Origin: Achromobacter sp. Marseille-Q4962
GTDB taxonomy: Bacteria > Pseudomonadota > Gammaproteobacteria > Burkholderiales > Burkholderiaceae_B
Direction: 5' to 3'
DNA length: 64,000 nucleotides
Assembly: GCF_943737005.1 (NCBI RefSeq)
Contig: NZ_CALSFU010000008.1
Location: 124,001-188,000 of the forward strand
Position 1 is the first letter of the stretch; each line of letters begins with the position of its first letter. This document shows positions 1 through 11,205 of this stretch, piece after piece. Made by a program: the position numbers and the translations under genes. The notes beneath the pieces are model-generated. The model saw only the letters and a list, made by a program, of their open reading frames with translations. It searched no databases and was not told where the DNA came from.

Positions 1-1299
<1,299 letters not shown>

Positions 1300-1321
1300 G
1301 CTTGCCGCCTCCCTGGGAAGA

Positions 1322-1525
1322 TCAGGTCGGAACCTTGCGCAGCATTTCCGTGCCGGTGAGGCCCGCCGCGATTTCGCGCAGCGCCGTGACCGTGGGCTTG
1401 TCCTTGCTGTCCAGGCGCGGGGCATGGCCCTGCGCCAGCTCGCGGGCGCGATAGGTGGCGGCCAGCGTGAGCTTGAAACGGTTGGGGATCTGAGTCAGAC
1501 AGTCTTCGACGGTAATGCGAGCCAT
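1322..1525 (-). CDS. rpoZ: RNA polymerase omega subunit
   Basis: This 67-aa omega subunit helps assemble the beta-prime subunit of RNA polymerase and forms part of a ppGpp binding site. The N-terminus [10 protein letters not shown] and the core [17 protein letters not shown] match the family closely, and the length is typical for betaproteobacteria. It lies 42 bp after gmk and 22 bp before spoT on the same strand, so it is probably cotranscribed with both. The link to spoT makes functional sense because omega is needed for ppGpp to act on the polymerase. Identification is by sequence motif and operon context. Confidence 0.95.
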   Translation of the reverse strand: MARITVEDCLTQIPNRFKLTLAATYRARELAQGHAPRLDSKDKPTVTALREIAAGLTGTEMLRKVPT

Positions 1526-1567
1526 TAGGACACCTGGTGCTGATGGATGAAGAGGGAACGAACCGCC

Positions 1568-2200
1568 TCAGTGCCCGGCCGGGATGCCAAGCTGGGCGAA
1601 CAGTTGGGCGTGGCGCACGGCCTGAGACGAAAAACGCAGCCTTGCGGCGCTGACGATTTGGGTCAGTTCCGACAAGGCCACGCTAAATTCTTGATTAATA
1701 ATAACATATTCGCATTCCGGCGCGTGCGCGATTTCGCCGCCGGCCGCCATCAGGCGGCGCGCGATTACTTGCGGGGCGTCCTGGCCGCGGGCCTTGAGGC
1801 GGTTCTCGAGCTCGTCGATGGACGGCGGCAGCACGAAGATGCCGATGGCGGCCGGATAGCGCTGCTTGACCTGGCGCGCGCCCTGCCAGTCGATTTCCAG
1901 CAGCACGTCGCGCCCCCCGCGCGTGGCTTCGTCGATGGGGTCGCGCGGCGTGCCGTAGAAATTGCCGTGGACCTCGGCCCACTCCAGCAGGCGCTGCTCT
2001 TCGCGCAGGCGCTGGAATTCCTCCACCGTGACGAAACGGTATTCGCGGCCGTCCGCTTCGCCCGGGCGCGGCGCCCGCGTGGTGCAGGAAACCGACAGCA
2101 TGATGGACGGATCCTGCTGCAGCAGCGCGCGCACCAGGCTGGACTTGCCGGCGCCGCTGGGCGCGACGACCATGAAGACGTTACCGGAGGAGGAAGACAT
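1568..2200 (-). CDS. gmk: guanylate kinase
   Basis: It phosphorylates GMP to GDP using ATP, in the cytoplasm. The 210-aa protein has the P-loop APSGAGKSS at residues 13-21, the GMP-binding TTRAPRPGE segment, [13 protein letters not shown], and the [12 protein letters not shown] strand, all diagnostic of Gmk. I chose the ATG at 2200. An in-frame TTG at 2224 would add eight residues, but neither start has a clear ribosome binding site, so the start is uncertain. It heads the gmk-rpoZ-spoT string; 84 bp separate it from the cytochrome gene upstream on the same strand. Confidence 0.95.
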   Translation of the reverse strand: MSSSSGNVFMVVAPSGAGKSSLVRALLQQDPSIMLSVSCTTRAPRPGEADGREYRFVTVEEFQRLREEQRLLEWAEVHGNFYGTPRDPIDEATRGGRDVLLEIDWQGARQVKQRYPAAIGIFVLPPSIDELENRLKARGQDAPQVIARRLMAAGGEIAHAPECEYVIINQEFSVALSELTQIVSAARLRFSSQAVRHAQLFAQLGIPAGH

Positions 2201-2284
2201 GAATGCGACGGGGTGTGATGCCAAGAACGGAAGAATAGCAAATCGCGGGACGCCGCAGGGTCGGGCGTCCCGCCTGGCGGCCGT

Positions 2285-3196
2285 TCAGCCCCCGGCCTGT
2301 TCCTGGCGCAGCGAGCCGCCGGGCGGCGGGGCGTCGCTGCCCAGCAGGTGTCCGTTGACCTCTTTGCCGTAAAGCGAATCGTCCGAGTCGTGGTGCTTGG
2401 CGCGCGTGGCCTGCACCGACTCCTTGAAACGCGGATCCTGCGGCCGCTCGTGGGCGTTCATGAAATACGCCACATCCCAGGCTTCCTGGTCGCTCAGCAT
2501 GCCGGCCTGGCCCAGGGGCATGTTGGCCTTGATGAACCCGGCGGCATTGCCGATCTGGTGCATGCCGGCGCCCCAGTTGAAGGAGTCCGGGCCCCAGAGC
2601 GCGGGAAAGACCCAGTGCCGGCCGTGTTTCTGGCCCTGGCCCTGCTCGCCGTGGCAGACCGCGCAGTACTGCGCGTAGACCGCCTTGCCGCGCACGTAAT
2701 CGGCCGGCTGGGGCGGCGGCGGCAGCTTGCGGTAGCCCTGGCCCTGCAGCTTCACGCCGGTGGGAGCCTTGCTGGCGAGCCAGAACATATAGGTCTGCAG
2801 CGCCGTGAGCGTGGGATCGTCCGCCGGCGGCGGCTTGCCGTTCATGCTGAAGCGGAAACAGCCCTGCAGGCGCTCGGCCAGCGTGTTCACGTGGCCGTTC
2901 TTGGCGCGGTAGGCGGGATAGACCACGTAGGCCGCCCACATGGGCGCGGAATCGGGGCGCCGGCCGGCGTCCAGGTGGCAACTGGCGCAGGTGAGGTTGT
3001 TGCCGACGAACTTCGACGCCATCTGCGGCGTGTGCAGGAAAATCTGCTCGCCCTGGCGCACCGCCTTGCCGAATTCGTTGTCGGGAATGGACGACTCCGG
3101 GGGCGGCGTGAATACCGGGGGCGCGTCGGCGGCGAGCGCGGAAGCGGCGGCGCCGGCCGCGGCCAGGACCAGGAAACGGAGACGGGCGCGGATCAT
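2285..3196 (-). CDS. tsdA: TsdA-like dihaem cytochrome c (putative thiosulfate dehydrogenase)
   Basis: This is an exported 303-aa dihaem cytochrome. A signal peptide (about 1-23, ending ALAADA) is followed by haem site 1, CASCH (C70-H74), and site 2, CAVCH (C178-H182). C113 in LAERLQGCFRFSMNGKP sits where TsdA enzymes carry the unusual cysteine haem ligand. M226 and M233 are candidate ligands for the second haem. TsdA joins two thiosulfates to tetrathionate in the periplasm and passes electrons to a partner cytochrome. The ATG overlaps the stop of the upstream cytochrome gene (ATGA), implying translational coupling. The reaction is inferred from family resemblance; tetrathionate reduction is the alternative direction. 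Confidence 0.75.
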   Translation of the reverse strand: MIRARLRFLVLAAAGAAASALAADAPPVFTPPPESSIPDNEFGKAVRQGEQIFLHTPQMASKFVGNNLTCASCHLDAGRRPDSAPMWAAYVVYPAYRAKNGHVNTLAERLQGCFRFSMNGKPPPADDPTLTALQTYMFWLASKAPTGVKLQGQGYRKLPPPPQPADYVRGKAVYAQYCAVCHGEQGQGQKHGRHWVFPALWGPDSFNWGAGMHQIGNAAGFIKANMPLGQAGMLSDQEAWDVAYFMNAHERPQDPRFKESVQATRAKHHDSDDSLYGKEVNGHLLGSDAPPPGGSLRQEQAGG

Positions 3197-3747
3197 TGCT
3201 GGGCTCCCTGGGTTTGCCGGGCGGCCGCCTGGGGCAGGCCGGCGTAATAGGCGGCGACGGCGTCGATTTCGGCGTCGGTGAGGCGGGTGGCGACGGCGGG
3301 CATCAGGCCGAGCGGGCCGGGCGGCCGCTGCCCCTGGCGCCAGGCGCGCAGCTGGCCGGCGACGTAGGCGGCCTGCTGGCCGGCCAGGCTGGGGAAACTC
3401 TCGCCCACGCCTATGCCCCCGGGGCCGTGGCACTGGTTACAGGCCGGAACGTTCTTCTGCCAGTTGCCGCGGGTGGCGAGCCAGGCGCCGGGGTCGTCGG
3501 GGCGCGCGGGCTGCATGGCGGTCGCGGCCAGCCGGTCCGCGTCCAGGGGAAAGGGCAGCGAGGCGTAATAGCCGGCCACCGCCTGGCGCTGGGCCGCGTC
3601 GAGCGCCTTGGCGGTAGGCGCCATGACCGGGCTGACGCGCGAGCCATTGGCCATGGCTTCGAGCTGTTCGGCCAGGTATTTGGATCCCATGCCCGCCAGC
3701 CGCGGAAAACCGGCATCCGGGTTGCCCTCGCCGTGCGCGCCGGCGAG
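3193..3747 (-). pseudogene. 5'-truncated cytochrome c (TsdB-like electron acceptor), signal peptide and first haem motif lost
   Basis: The frame encodes the body of a class I dihaem cytochrome: GAHGEGNPDAGFPRLAG, then the CNQCHG haem site, GESFPSLAGQQ and a C-terminal LTDAEIDAVAAYYAGL helix. In relatives the first part reads CxxCHGxxGEGN. Here homology stops exactly before GAHGEGN, and the preceding residues are arginine-rich with no cysteines, no signal peptide and no plausible start. Without export and the first CxxCH the product cannot mature as a dihaem protein. Its stop overlaps the tsdA start, the usual tsdB-tsdA arrangement. The lost end abuts the promoter side of the divergent SDR at 3881, which suggests a deletion near 3745. 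Confidence 0.65.
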
Positions 3748-3880
3748 CCGTCCGCCGCGGCGCCGGGCGCGGGAGGAACCCTGGTGGAAAAAATGGAAAC
3801 TTCGCTTGCAGTTGGGCGCGGGGGATTCGCGGTAGCATTTGCGCGACATTCCAATCAGTGCCCATAACAAGGAGAATCCA

Positions 3881-4654
3881 ATGAGCACGATCGACAATGC
3901 AGCGCCGGCGCGCGTCGCGCTGGTGACCGGCGCCGGAACGGGCATCGGCCGGGCCGTGGCGCTCGAATTCCTGGCGCAGGGCTATCGGGTCGTGTTGGCC
4001 GGGCGGCGGCGCGAGCCGCTGGAGGCCACGCGCACGGCGGCCGGGGAAGACGGGGTGCGGGCGCTGGTCGTTCCCACCGACGTGACGGACGAGCAGGCGG
4101 TGCGCGAGCTTTTCGAAACCACGCAGCGCGAATACGGCCGGCTGGACGTGCTTTTCAATAACGCCGGACGCGGCGCCCCCGCCGTGCCCATCGAGGAATT
4201 GCCGGTGTCGGTCTGGAAAGAGGTGGTGGACACCAACCTGACGGGCATGTTCCTGTGCGCCCAGGCGGCGATCCGCGTCATGAAGGCGCAGACCCCGCGC
4301 GGCGGGCGCATCATCAACAACGGTTCGATCTCGGCCCACGCCCCAAGGCCGTTCTCCATTGCCTACACCGCCACCAAGCATGCCGTGACGGGGTTGACCA
4401 AGTCCATTTCGCTGGATTGCCGTCCTTACGACATTGCCTGCGGCCAGATCGACATCGGCAACGCCGCCACCGACATGACCGAGCGCATGGCGACCGGCGT
4501 GCTGCAGGCCGACGGCAGCACCAGGGTCGAGCCGCGCATGGACGTGGCCCACGTGGCCCAGGCCGTGGCCGCCATGGCGCGGCTGCCGCTGGACACCAAC
4601 GTGCAATTCATGACCATCATGGCCACCACCATGCCCTTCGTGGGGCGCGGCTGA
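3881..4654 (+). CDS. short-chain dehydrogenase/reductase
   Basis: This 257-aa classical SDR is a cytoplasmic NAD(P)-dependent oxidoreductase of unknown substrate. It has the cofactor motif TGAGTGIG near residue 16, the NNAG segment, and the active site Ser (NNGSISAH) with YTATK. The ATG at 3881 follows AAGGAG at good spacing; longer in-frame starts would run into the truncated cytochrome and are unlikely. It stands alone, divergent from the cytochrome genes and convergent with the NlpC/P60 gene. A 10-bp-stem GC hairpin (4667-4694) lies between the convergent stops. The sequence does not define the substrate. Confidence 0.85.
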   Translation: MSTIDNAAPARVALVTGAGTGIGRAVALEFLAQGYRVVLAGRRREPLEATRTAAGEDGVRALVVPTDVTDEQAVRELFETTQREYGRLDVLFNNAGRGAPAVPIEELPVSVWKEVVDTNLTGMFLCAQAAIRVMKAQTPRGGRIINNGSISAHAPRPFSIAYTATKHAVTGLTKSISLDCRPYDIACGQIDIGNAATDMTERMATGVLQADGSTRVEPRMDVAHVAQAVAAMARLPLDTNVQFMTIMATTMPFVGRG

Positions 4655-4666
4655 GGCGGCGGCCGT

Positions 4667-4694
4667 GCGCGGGCGGGCTTTCCGCCGCCCGCGC
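4667..4694. terminator. bidirectional GC hairpin between convergent genes
   Basis: The arms GCGCGGGCGG (4667-4676) and CCGCCCGCGC (4685-4694) pair perfectly over 10 bp with an 8-base loop. The hairpin sits between the stops of the SDR (4654) and the NlpC/P60 gene (4705). There is no long T run, so intrinsic termination is possible but not certain. Confidence 0.5.
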
Positions 4695-4704
4695 GGACAT
4701 CGGG

Positions 4705-5307
4705 TCAGCGCTCGGCCTGGGCCAGCAATTGGCCCTGGGGCATGTCGAGGTAGCTGCGCGCGCCCAGGTAGCGCTTGGACCAATATGGATTCTGCAGCTC
4801 GTCCACCCGGACCTTGGTGCCGCGCCGCGGCGCGTGCACGAATCGGTTCTGGCCGATGTAAATGCCCACGTGCGAGGTCGCGCCGCGTCCGCGCGTGGCG
4901 AAAAACACCAGGTCGCCGGGCCGGAGCTGCTGCTTGCTGCGCACGACCTTGCCCTGGGCGCGCTGCTGCCGCGCGGTGCGGGGCAGTTCCAGGCCTGCGA
5001 TCTCGCGGTACACATACAGCACCAGTCCGCTGCAATCGAAGCCGTCGGCGTCGTCGCCGCCCCAACTGTAGGGCGTGCCGATGGCTTCCAGGCCCGCCTC
5101 GACCACGCGGTCGCGCAGGGTGGGCACGGTGGGTTCCTGGGCCAGGCGCAGGCCGTTGAGCGAGGCGCGCGCCTGCTCGGTGGGCAGGGATGCCTGGGCG
5201 GCCTGCGGCAGCCAGCAGAGCGCGAGCGCCAGGAGCGGAGGGCAGAGAAGAAGGCGGGAGGTGCTGCGGGGGGAGGAAAGTCGGTCTTTTCGCGTAGGCG
5301 GAGTCAT
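4705..5307 (-). CDS. NlpC/P60 family cell-wall endopeptidase
   Basis: This is an exported peptidoglycan peptidase of 200 aa. The N-terminus has a basic start and a hydrophobic stretch (about 18-39, ending AAQAS) consistent with a signal peptide. The C-terminal NlpC/P60 domain has catalytic C92 in FDCSGL, H146 in SHVGIYIG and H158 in FVHAPR. The family cleaves stem-peptide bonds of peptidoglycan, usually between D-glutamate and a diamino acid. It is a single gene convergent with the SDR. The 290 bp upstream, before amn, hold the promoter region and an inverted repeat. Confidence 0.88.
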   Translation of the reverse strand: MTPPTRKDRLSSPRSTSRLLLCPPLLALALCWLPQAAQASLPTEQARASLNGLRLAQEPTVPTLRDRVVEAGLEAIGTPYSWGGDDADGFDCSGLVLYVYREIAGLELPRTARQQRAQGKVVRSKQQLRPGDLVFFATRGRGATSHVGIYIGQNRFVHAPRRGTKVRVDELQNPYWSKRYLGARSYLDMPQGQLLAQAER

Positions 5308-5598
5308 TGCGTCACTTCAGGATCCGGAGTGGGCGTTAATGGCTATGCGGGAGGCAAGCCGGCGGAAAAGGCGCTGAAATAACCGGCTTGCCGGCGGGGG
5401 GTGCGCACGTTGGGCCTTATTGTAATGGAATAATGTTTCAATACATTTGTAGTGCAATGCAACATTCCCCCTGGCGGAAAGCTGCGGGGCGCCACGGACC
5501 GGGCGGGAGGCGTCACAGCGCTCGGGCATAATCGCGAGACGGCCGGCGGCCGCCGGCCGCCGCCGGACCGATCCGGCCATCGACAGCGGAGCCCAGCC
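5308..5598. other. divergent intergenic region between NlpC/P60 gene and amn, with inverted repeat
   Basis: No convincing gene is visible in these 291 bases. An inverted repeat pairs GGCAAGCCGG (5353-5362) with CCGGCTTGCC (5382-5391). The stretch 5417-5465 is AT-rich compared with its surroundings and probably carries the promoters of both divergent genes. I could not assign a regulator or confident -35/-10 elements. Confidence 0.5.
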
Positions 5599-7095
5599 AT
5601 GATGAACGCGGTATTTTCGGCAGATTCCCTGAACCGTCCGCCTCCCATTCCCTTCGAACCCTTTCACGACGCCGTGGCGGCGGTAGACCGCCTGGCCGAC
5701 ATCTATGCCCGCAACACCGCTTTCCTGCGCGCGGCGTTCCGCCAGGTGCTGGAATCGGGCGGCGAGGCGGCCCGGGCGCGGGCCTGCTATCCGGCCATCC
5801 GCATCGCGGTGCTGACCTACGATCCCATCGACACCCGCCTGTCCTATGGCCACGTGGCCGAGCCGGGCGTGTACCAGACCACCATCACCCAGCCCGCGCT
5901 CTTTCGCGACTACCTGATCGAGCAGGTGGGGCATCTGCTGCAGAATCACGGCGTGGCGGTGGAAGTCGGGGAGTCGGATTCGCCGATCCCGCTGCATTTC
6001 GCGTTCTCGGAAGGGGCCTACGTGGAGGGCGAGCACCTGGAAGCGCTCAAGCGCCCGCTGCGCGACCTGTTCGACGTGCCCGACCTGGCGGTCACCGACG
6101 ACGCCATCGTCAACGGCTCGTGGCGCGGCAGGGAAGGCGAGCCGCGTCCGCTCGCGCCCTTTACCGCCCAGCGCGTGGATTATTCGCTGCACCGGCTGCA
6201 GCACTACACCGCCACCGCGCCCGCGCATTTCCAGAATTTCGTGCTGTTCACCAACTACCAGTTCTACGTGGACGAGTTCTGCGCCCGCGCACGGGCCCTC
6301 ATGGCCGCCGGCGACTGCGACTACGACATGCTGGTGGAACCCGGCAACCGCATCACCCGGCGCGGCGAAACCGGCTCGGACGATGCCGAACAGCCGGTGC
6401 GCCTGCCGCAGATGCCGGCCTACCACCTGGTGCGCGGCGACCACTCCGGCATTACCCTGGTCAACATCGGGGTCGGGCCGTCCAACGCCAAGACCATTAC
6501 CGACCACATCGCCGTGCTGCGTCCGCACGCCTGGCTGATGCTGGGCCATTGCGCGGGCCTGCGCGATTCGCAGCGCCTGGGCGATTACGTGCTGGCCCAC
6601 GGCTACGTGCGGGAAGACCACGTGCTCGACGACGACCTGCCGACCTGGGTGCCGGTGCCGGCGCTGGCGGAAGTGCAGGTGGCGCTGGAGCAGGCGGTGG
6701 AGGAAGTCGCGGGCCTGTCGGGCTGGGACCTCAAGCGCATCATGCGCACGGGCACGGTGGCCACCATCGACAACCGCAACTGGGAGCTGCGCGACCACGT
6801 CGACCTGGTGCAGCGTTTCGCGCAGTCGCGCGCGATCGCGCTGGACATGGAGTCGGCCACCATCGCGGCCAACGGCTTTCGCTTCCGGGTGCCGTACGGC
6901 ACGCTGCTGTGCGTGTCCGACAAACCGCTGCATGGCGAACTGAAGCTGCCCGGCATGGCCAGCGCCTTCTACCGGCGCCAGGTCAATCAGCATCTGGAAA
7001 TCGGCATACGCGCGCTGGAGCGCCTGCGCGGCATGCCGCCGGAACGCCTGCATTCGCGCAAGCTGCGCACCTTCATGGAAACCGCATTCCAGTAG
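5599..7095 (+). CDS. amn: AMP nucleosidase
   Basis: It hydrolyses AMP to adenine and ribose 5-phosphate, adjusting adenylate pools in the cytoplasm. The 498-aa length, the N-terminal regulatory region (AVAAVDRLADIYARNTAFLRAAF), the strand GITLVNIGVGPSNAKT and the nucleoside-phosphorylase-like C-terminus with ALDMESATIAANGFRFRVPYG and LLCVSDKPLHGELK are typical of Amn. I chose the ATG at 5599, immediately followed by a second ATG. Longer in-frame starts lack family-like sequence. It is monocistronic between divergent and same-strand neighbours. Confidence 0.92.
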   Translation: MMNAVFSADSLNRPPPIPFEPFHDAVAAVDRLADIYARNTAFLRAAFRQVLESGGEAARARACYPAIRIAVLTYDPIDTRLSYGHVAEPGVYQTTITQPALFRDYLIEQVGHLLQNHGVAVEVGESDSPIPLHFAFSEGAYVEGEHLEALKRPLRDLFDVPDLAVTDDAIVNGSWRGREGEPRPLAPFTAQRVDYSLHRLQHYTATAPAHFQNFVLFTNYQFYVDEFCARARALMAAGDCDYDMLVEPGNRITRRGETGSDDAEQPVRLPQMPAYHLVRGDHSGITLVNIGVGPSNAKTITDHIAVLRPHAWLMLGHCAGLRDSQRLGDYVLAHGYVREDHVLDDDLPTWVPVPALAEVQVALEQAVEEVAGLSGWDLKRIMRTGTVATIDNRNWELRDHVDLVQRFAQSRAIALDMESATIAANGFRFRVPYGTLLCVSDKPLHGELKLPGMASAFYRRQVNQHLEIGIRALERLRGMPPERLHSRKLRTFMETAFQ

Positions 7096-7222
7096 CGCGG
7101 CCGCGAGGGTAAGCCTGTCCCTTTTTATACGCGGCCACGCCAGTTGCGCTATGCTCGCCGGTTGCTTCAGATTCCCGGCACCCGGCAGCGCTTCGGGGCG
7201 CCTTCACAAGACGTAGAAAGGA

Positions 7223-8779
7223 ATGCATTTGGCTCCCTCGGAACAGCAAAGCGGGGCGCGGCCCCAGGGGCTGCGCCGCACGCTTTCGGCGCGGCACCTC
7301 ACGATGATCGCGGTGGGCGGATCGATCGGCACCGGCCTGTTCGTCGCCTCCGGCGCGACCATCGCCCAGGCCGGCCCGGGCGGCGCGCTGCTGGGCTACG
7401 CGCTCATCGGGCTCATGGTCTATTTCCTCATGACCAGCCTGGGCGAGCTGGCGGCGGCCATGCCGGTGGCGGGCTCGTTTTCCACCTACGGCGCGCGCTA
7501 CGTGGACGAGGGCTTCGGCTTCGCCCTGGGCTGGAACTACTGGTACAACTGGGCCGTCACGGTGGCGGTGGACCTGGTTGCCGCGCAGTTGGTCATGGCG
7601 TACTGGCTGCCCGACGTGCCCGGCGTGTACTGGAGCGCGCTGTTCCTGCTGCTTACCTTCGGCCTGAACGCGCTGTCCGCGCGCGGCTTCGGCGAGGCGG
7701 AATTCTGGTTCGCGCTGATCAAGGTCATTGCCGTGATCTGCTTCGTGGCCATGGGCGTGCTGATGCTGCTGGGCATCATCCGGGGCGGCGAGCACGGCGG
7801 CTGGGCCAACTGGACCGTGGGCGACGCGCCGTTCGCGGGCGGCTTCTCGGCCCTGATCGGCGTGGCCATGGTGGTGGGCTTCTCGTTCCAGGGCACCGAA
7901 CTCATCGGCATCGCGGCGGGCGAGTCCAAGGATCCGGCCCGCAACCTGCCGCGCGCGGTGCGCCAGGTGTTCTGGCGCATCCTGCTTTTCTACGTGATGG
8001 CCATCCTGGTCATCGGCCTGCTCATTCCCTATACCGACCCGCAATTGCTGCGCAACGACGTCACCGACGTGAGCGTGAGCCCCTTCGCGCTGATCTTCGA
8101 CCGCGCCGGCCTGCTGGCGGGCGCGTCCATCATGAATGCAGTGGTGCTCACCTCGGTGCTCTCGGCCGGGAATTCCGGCATGTATGCCGCCACCCGCATG
8201 CTGTACAGCCTGGCGCGCGACGGCAAGGCGCCGGCCCTCTTCGGCAGGGTGAGCCGCAACGGCGTGCCGTTCTGGGCCCTGATCGCCACCACCGTCGTGG
8301 CGGCGCTGTGCTTCTTCACTTTCGTGTTCAGCCCCAACGCGGTGTACATCTGGCTGCTCAACACGTCCGGCATGACGGGCTTCATCGCCTGGCTGGGCAT
8401 CGCCATCAGCCACTACCGCTTCCGCAAGGGCTACCTGAAGCAGGGACGCAACCCGGCCGACCTGCCTTATGTGTCGCCGTTCTTTCCGTTCGGGCCGATC
8501 TTCGCTTTCGTGCTCTGCCTGATCATCACGCTGGGGCAGAACTACCAGGCGTTCCTGCAGGACCGCATCGACTGGGGCGGCGTGGCCGCCACGTACATCG
8601 GAATTCCGCTCTTCCTGCTGATCTGGCTGGGCTACCGCGTTTCCCGCGGTTCGCGCTTTGTGAGTTATGCCGACATGCGCTTTCCGCCCGCGCGCGCCCG
8701 CAGCGAATACCTGGATTCGGCGCTGCGCGGCGAGCATGGCGCGGCGCCGGGCGGCGAATCGCTGGGCAGCCGCGCCTGA
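7223..8779 (+). CDS. APC-family amino acid permease (LysP-like)
   Basis: This 518-aa inner-membrane amino acid:proton symporter has about twelve hydrophobic segments. The substrate-binding unwound helix 1 motif GGSIGTGLF is at residues 32-40, and GFSFQGTELIGIAAGESKDP is at helix 6. Both are hallmarks of the amino acid transporter group of the APC superfamily, which includes LysP, GabP and AroP. The overall pattern, including NYWYNWAVT and AGNSGMYAATRMLYSLARDGKAP, is closest to lysine or S-methylmethionine permeases, but the substrate cannot be fixed by eye. RBS GAAAGGAATG precedes the start. It is convergent with norR. Confidence 0.88.
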   Translation: MHLAPSEQQSGARPQGLRRTLSARHLTMIAVGGSIGTGLFVASGATIAQAGPGGALLGYALIGLMVYFLMTSLGELAAAMPVAGSFSTYGARYVDEGFGFALGWNYWYNWAVTVAVDLVAAQLVMAYWLPDVPGVYWSALFLLLTFGLNALSARGFGEAEFWFALIKVIAVICFVAMGVLMLLGIIRGGEHGGWANWTVGDAPFAGGFSALIGVAMVVGFSFQGTELIGIAAGESKDPARNLPRAVRQVFWRILLFYVMAILVIGLLIPYTDPQLLRNDVTDVSVSPFALIFDRAGLLAGASIMNAVVLTSVLSAGNSGMYAATRMLYSLARDGKAPALFGRVSRNGVPFWALIATTVVAALCFFTFVFSPNAVYIWLLNTSGMTGFIAWLGIAISHYRFRKGYLKQGRNPADLPYVSPFFPFGPIFAFVLCLIITLGQNYQAFLQDRIDWGGVAATYIGIPLFLLIWLGYRVSRGSRFVSYADMRFPPARARSEYLDSALRGEHGAAPGGESLGSRA

Positions 8780-8782
8780 CGC

Positions 8783-8800
8783 CCGCCGCCGGCCGGCGGC
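8783..8800. terminator. perfect GC palindrome between convergent permease and norR
   Basis: An 18-bp perfect palindrome, CGCCGCCGG followed directly by its complement CCGGCGGCG, fills the 24-bp gap between the stops of the permease gene (8779) and norR (8804). It may act as a bidirectional terminator or transcription collision point. There is no T tract. Confidence 0.45.
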
Positions 8801-8803
8801 GCG

Positions 8804-10339
<1,536 letters not shown>

Positions 10340-10359
10340 CGGGTTTATTTCACCATTTA

Positions 10360-10398
10360 AAGGTAATAAATACCTTAAGAAGCTGCGGTAAATATTAC
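10360..10398. promoter_or_regulatory. two NorR enhancer boxes (GT-N7-AC)
   Basis: Two NorR-type sites match GT-N7-AC. The first is inside the palindrome AAGGTAATAAATACCTT (10360-10376). The second is GGTAAATATTACC (10387-10399), about 25 bp further on. A weaker third candidate lies near 10430 (GT-N7-GC). NorR consensus sites in E. coli occur as three such repeats upstream of norV. Here they lie 21 bp from the norR start and 50-80 bp upstream of the sigma-54 promoter, suitable for an enhancer. Confidence 0.75.
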
Positions 10399-10440
10399 CT
10401 CAGCGGCGGCCCGGCCCTTGATTTTCCTGGTATTTCCGGC

Positions 10441-10456
10441 TGGCACGGTTTTCGCT
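10441..10456 (+). promoter_or_regulatory. sigma-54 (-24/-12) promoter for ytfE-norB
   Basis: TGGCACGGTTTTCGCT has the invariant GG and GC dinucleotides exactly 12 bp apart, with a consensus TGGCAC -24 element. Transcription should start about 12 bp after the GC, near 10467, leaving a leader of about 30 nt before the ytfE ATG at 10496. With the upstream NorR boxes this forms a complete NO-inducible promoter. Confidence 0.8.
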
Positions 10457-10495
10457 TTGAGAGCGGTACTCCCTACACCGTGCGAGGAAAGCACC

Positions 10496-11176
10496 ATGAA
10501 CCTGATCGACCAGCCGCTGGGCCAATTGGCGCGAACCATTCCGGGCGCCACCCGAATCTTCCACGAATACGACCTCGATTTCTGCTGCGGCGGCAAGCAC
10601 AGCCTGCGGGAAGCCGCGGCCGAGAAATCCCTGGATCCCGCCGCCATCGAGGCGCGGCTGCTGGCCGCGACCGACGCGGGGCAGGAGCGCCGCGATTGGG
10701 GCGGGGCCTCGCCTTCCGACCTGATCGACCACATTCTCGTGCGATACCACGAGCGCCACCGCGAGCAGCTGCCCGAGCTGATCCGCCTGGCGCGCAAGGT
10801 CGAGCAGGTGCACGCCGGCCATCCGGACTGCCCGGCGGGATTGGCCGAACTGCTGCACGGCATGCAGCAGGAACTCGAAAGCCACATGCAGAAAGAGGAA
10901 CTCGTGCTCTTTCCGCTGCTTGCGCGCGGCCATGCCGCGATGGCGGGCGGCCCCATCATGGTCATGCGCATGGAGCACGACCAGCACGGCGACGCGCTGC
11001 GGGAGCTGCTGGCGCTGACCCACGACATCACGCTGCCGCGCGGCGCCTGCAACACCTGGCGCGCGCTGTACCTGGGCCTGGCCGCGTTCCGGGAAGACCT
11101 GATGGAACACATCCACCTGGAAAACAACATTCTTTTCGAAGACGCGTCCCACGCCGCCGAGGCAAAGCACGCCTGA
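10496..11176 (+). CDS. ytfE: iron-sulfur cluster repair di-iron protein YtfE (RIC/ScdA)
   Basis: This 226-aa cytoplasmic haemerythrin-like protein repairs iron-sulfur clusters damaged by NO and oxidants, and can reduce NO. The N-terminal ScdA domain has the double cysteine DFCCGG (30-31). The four-helix di-iron domain has ligands matching E. coli YtfE shifted by one: H85, H130, E134, H161, H205 and E209. The ATG at 10496 follows GCGAGGAAAGCACC; an in-frame start further upstream would overlap the sigma-54 promoter. It is the first gene of a NorR-controlled operon with norB 29 bp downstream. Confidence 0.93.
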   Translation: MNLIDQPLGQLARTIPGATRIFHEYDLDFCCGGKHSLREAAAEKSLDPAAIEARLLAATDAGQERRDWGGASPSDLIDHILVRYHERHREQLPELIRLARKVEQVHAGHPDCPAGLAELLHGMQQELESHMQKEELVLFPLLARGHAAMAGGPIMVMRMEHDQHGDALRELLALTHDITLPRGACNTWRALYLGLAAFREDLMEHIHLENNILFEDASHAAEAKHA

Positions 11177-11205
11177 CCCGACTTCCAACCGCAAAGGGCA
11201 TTTTC

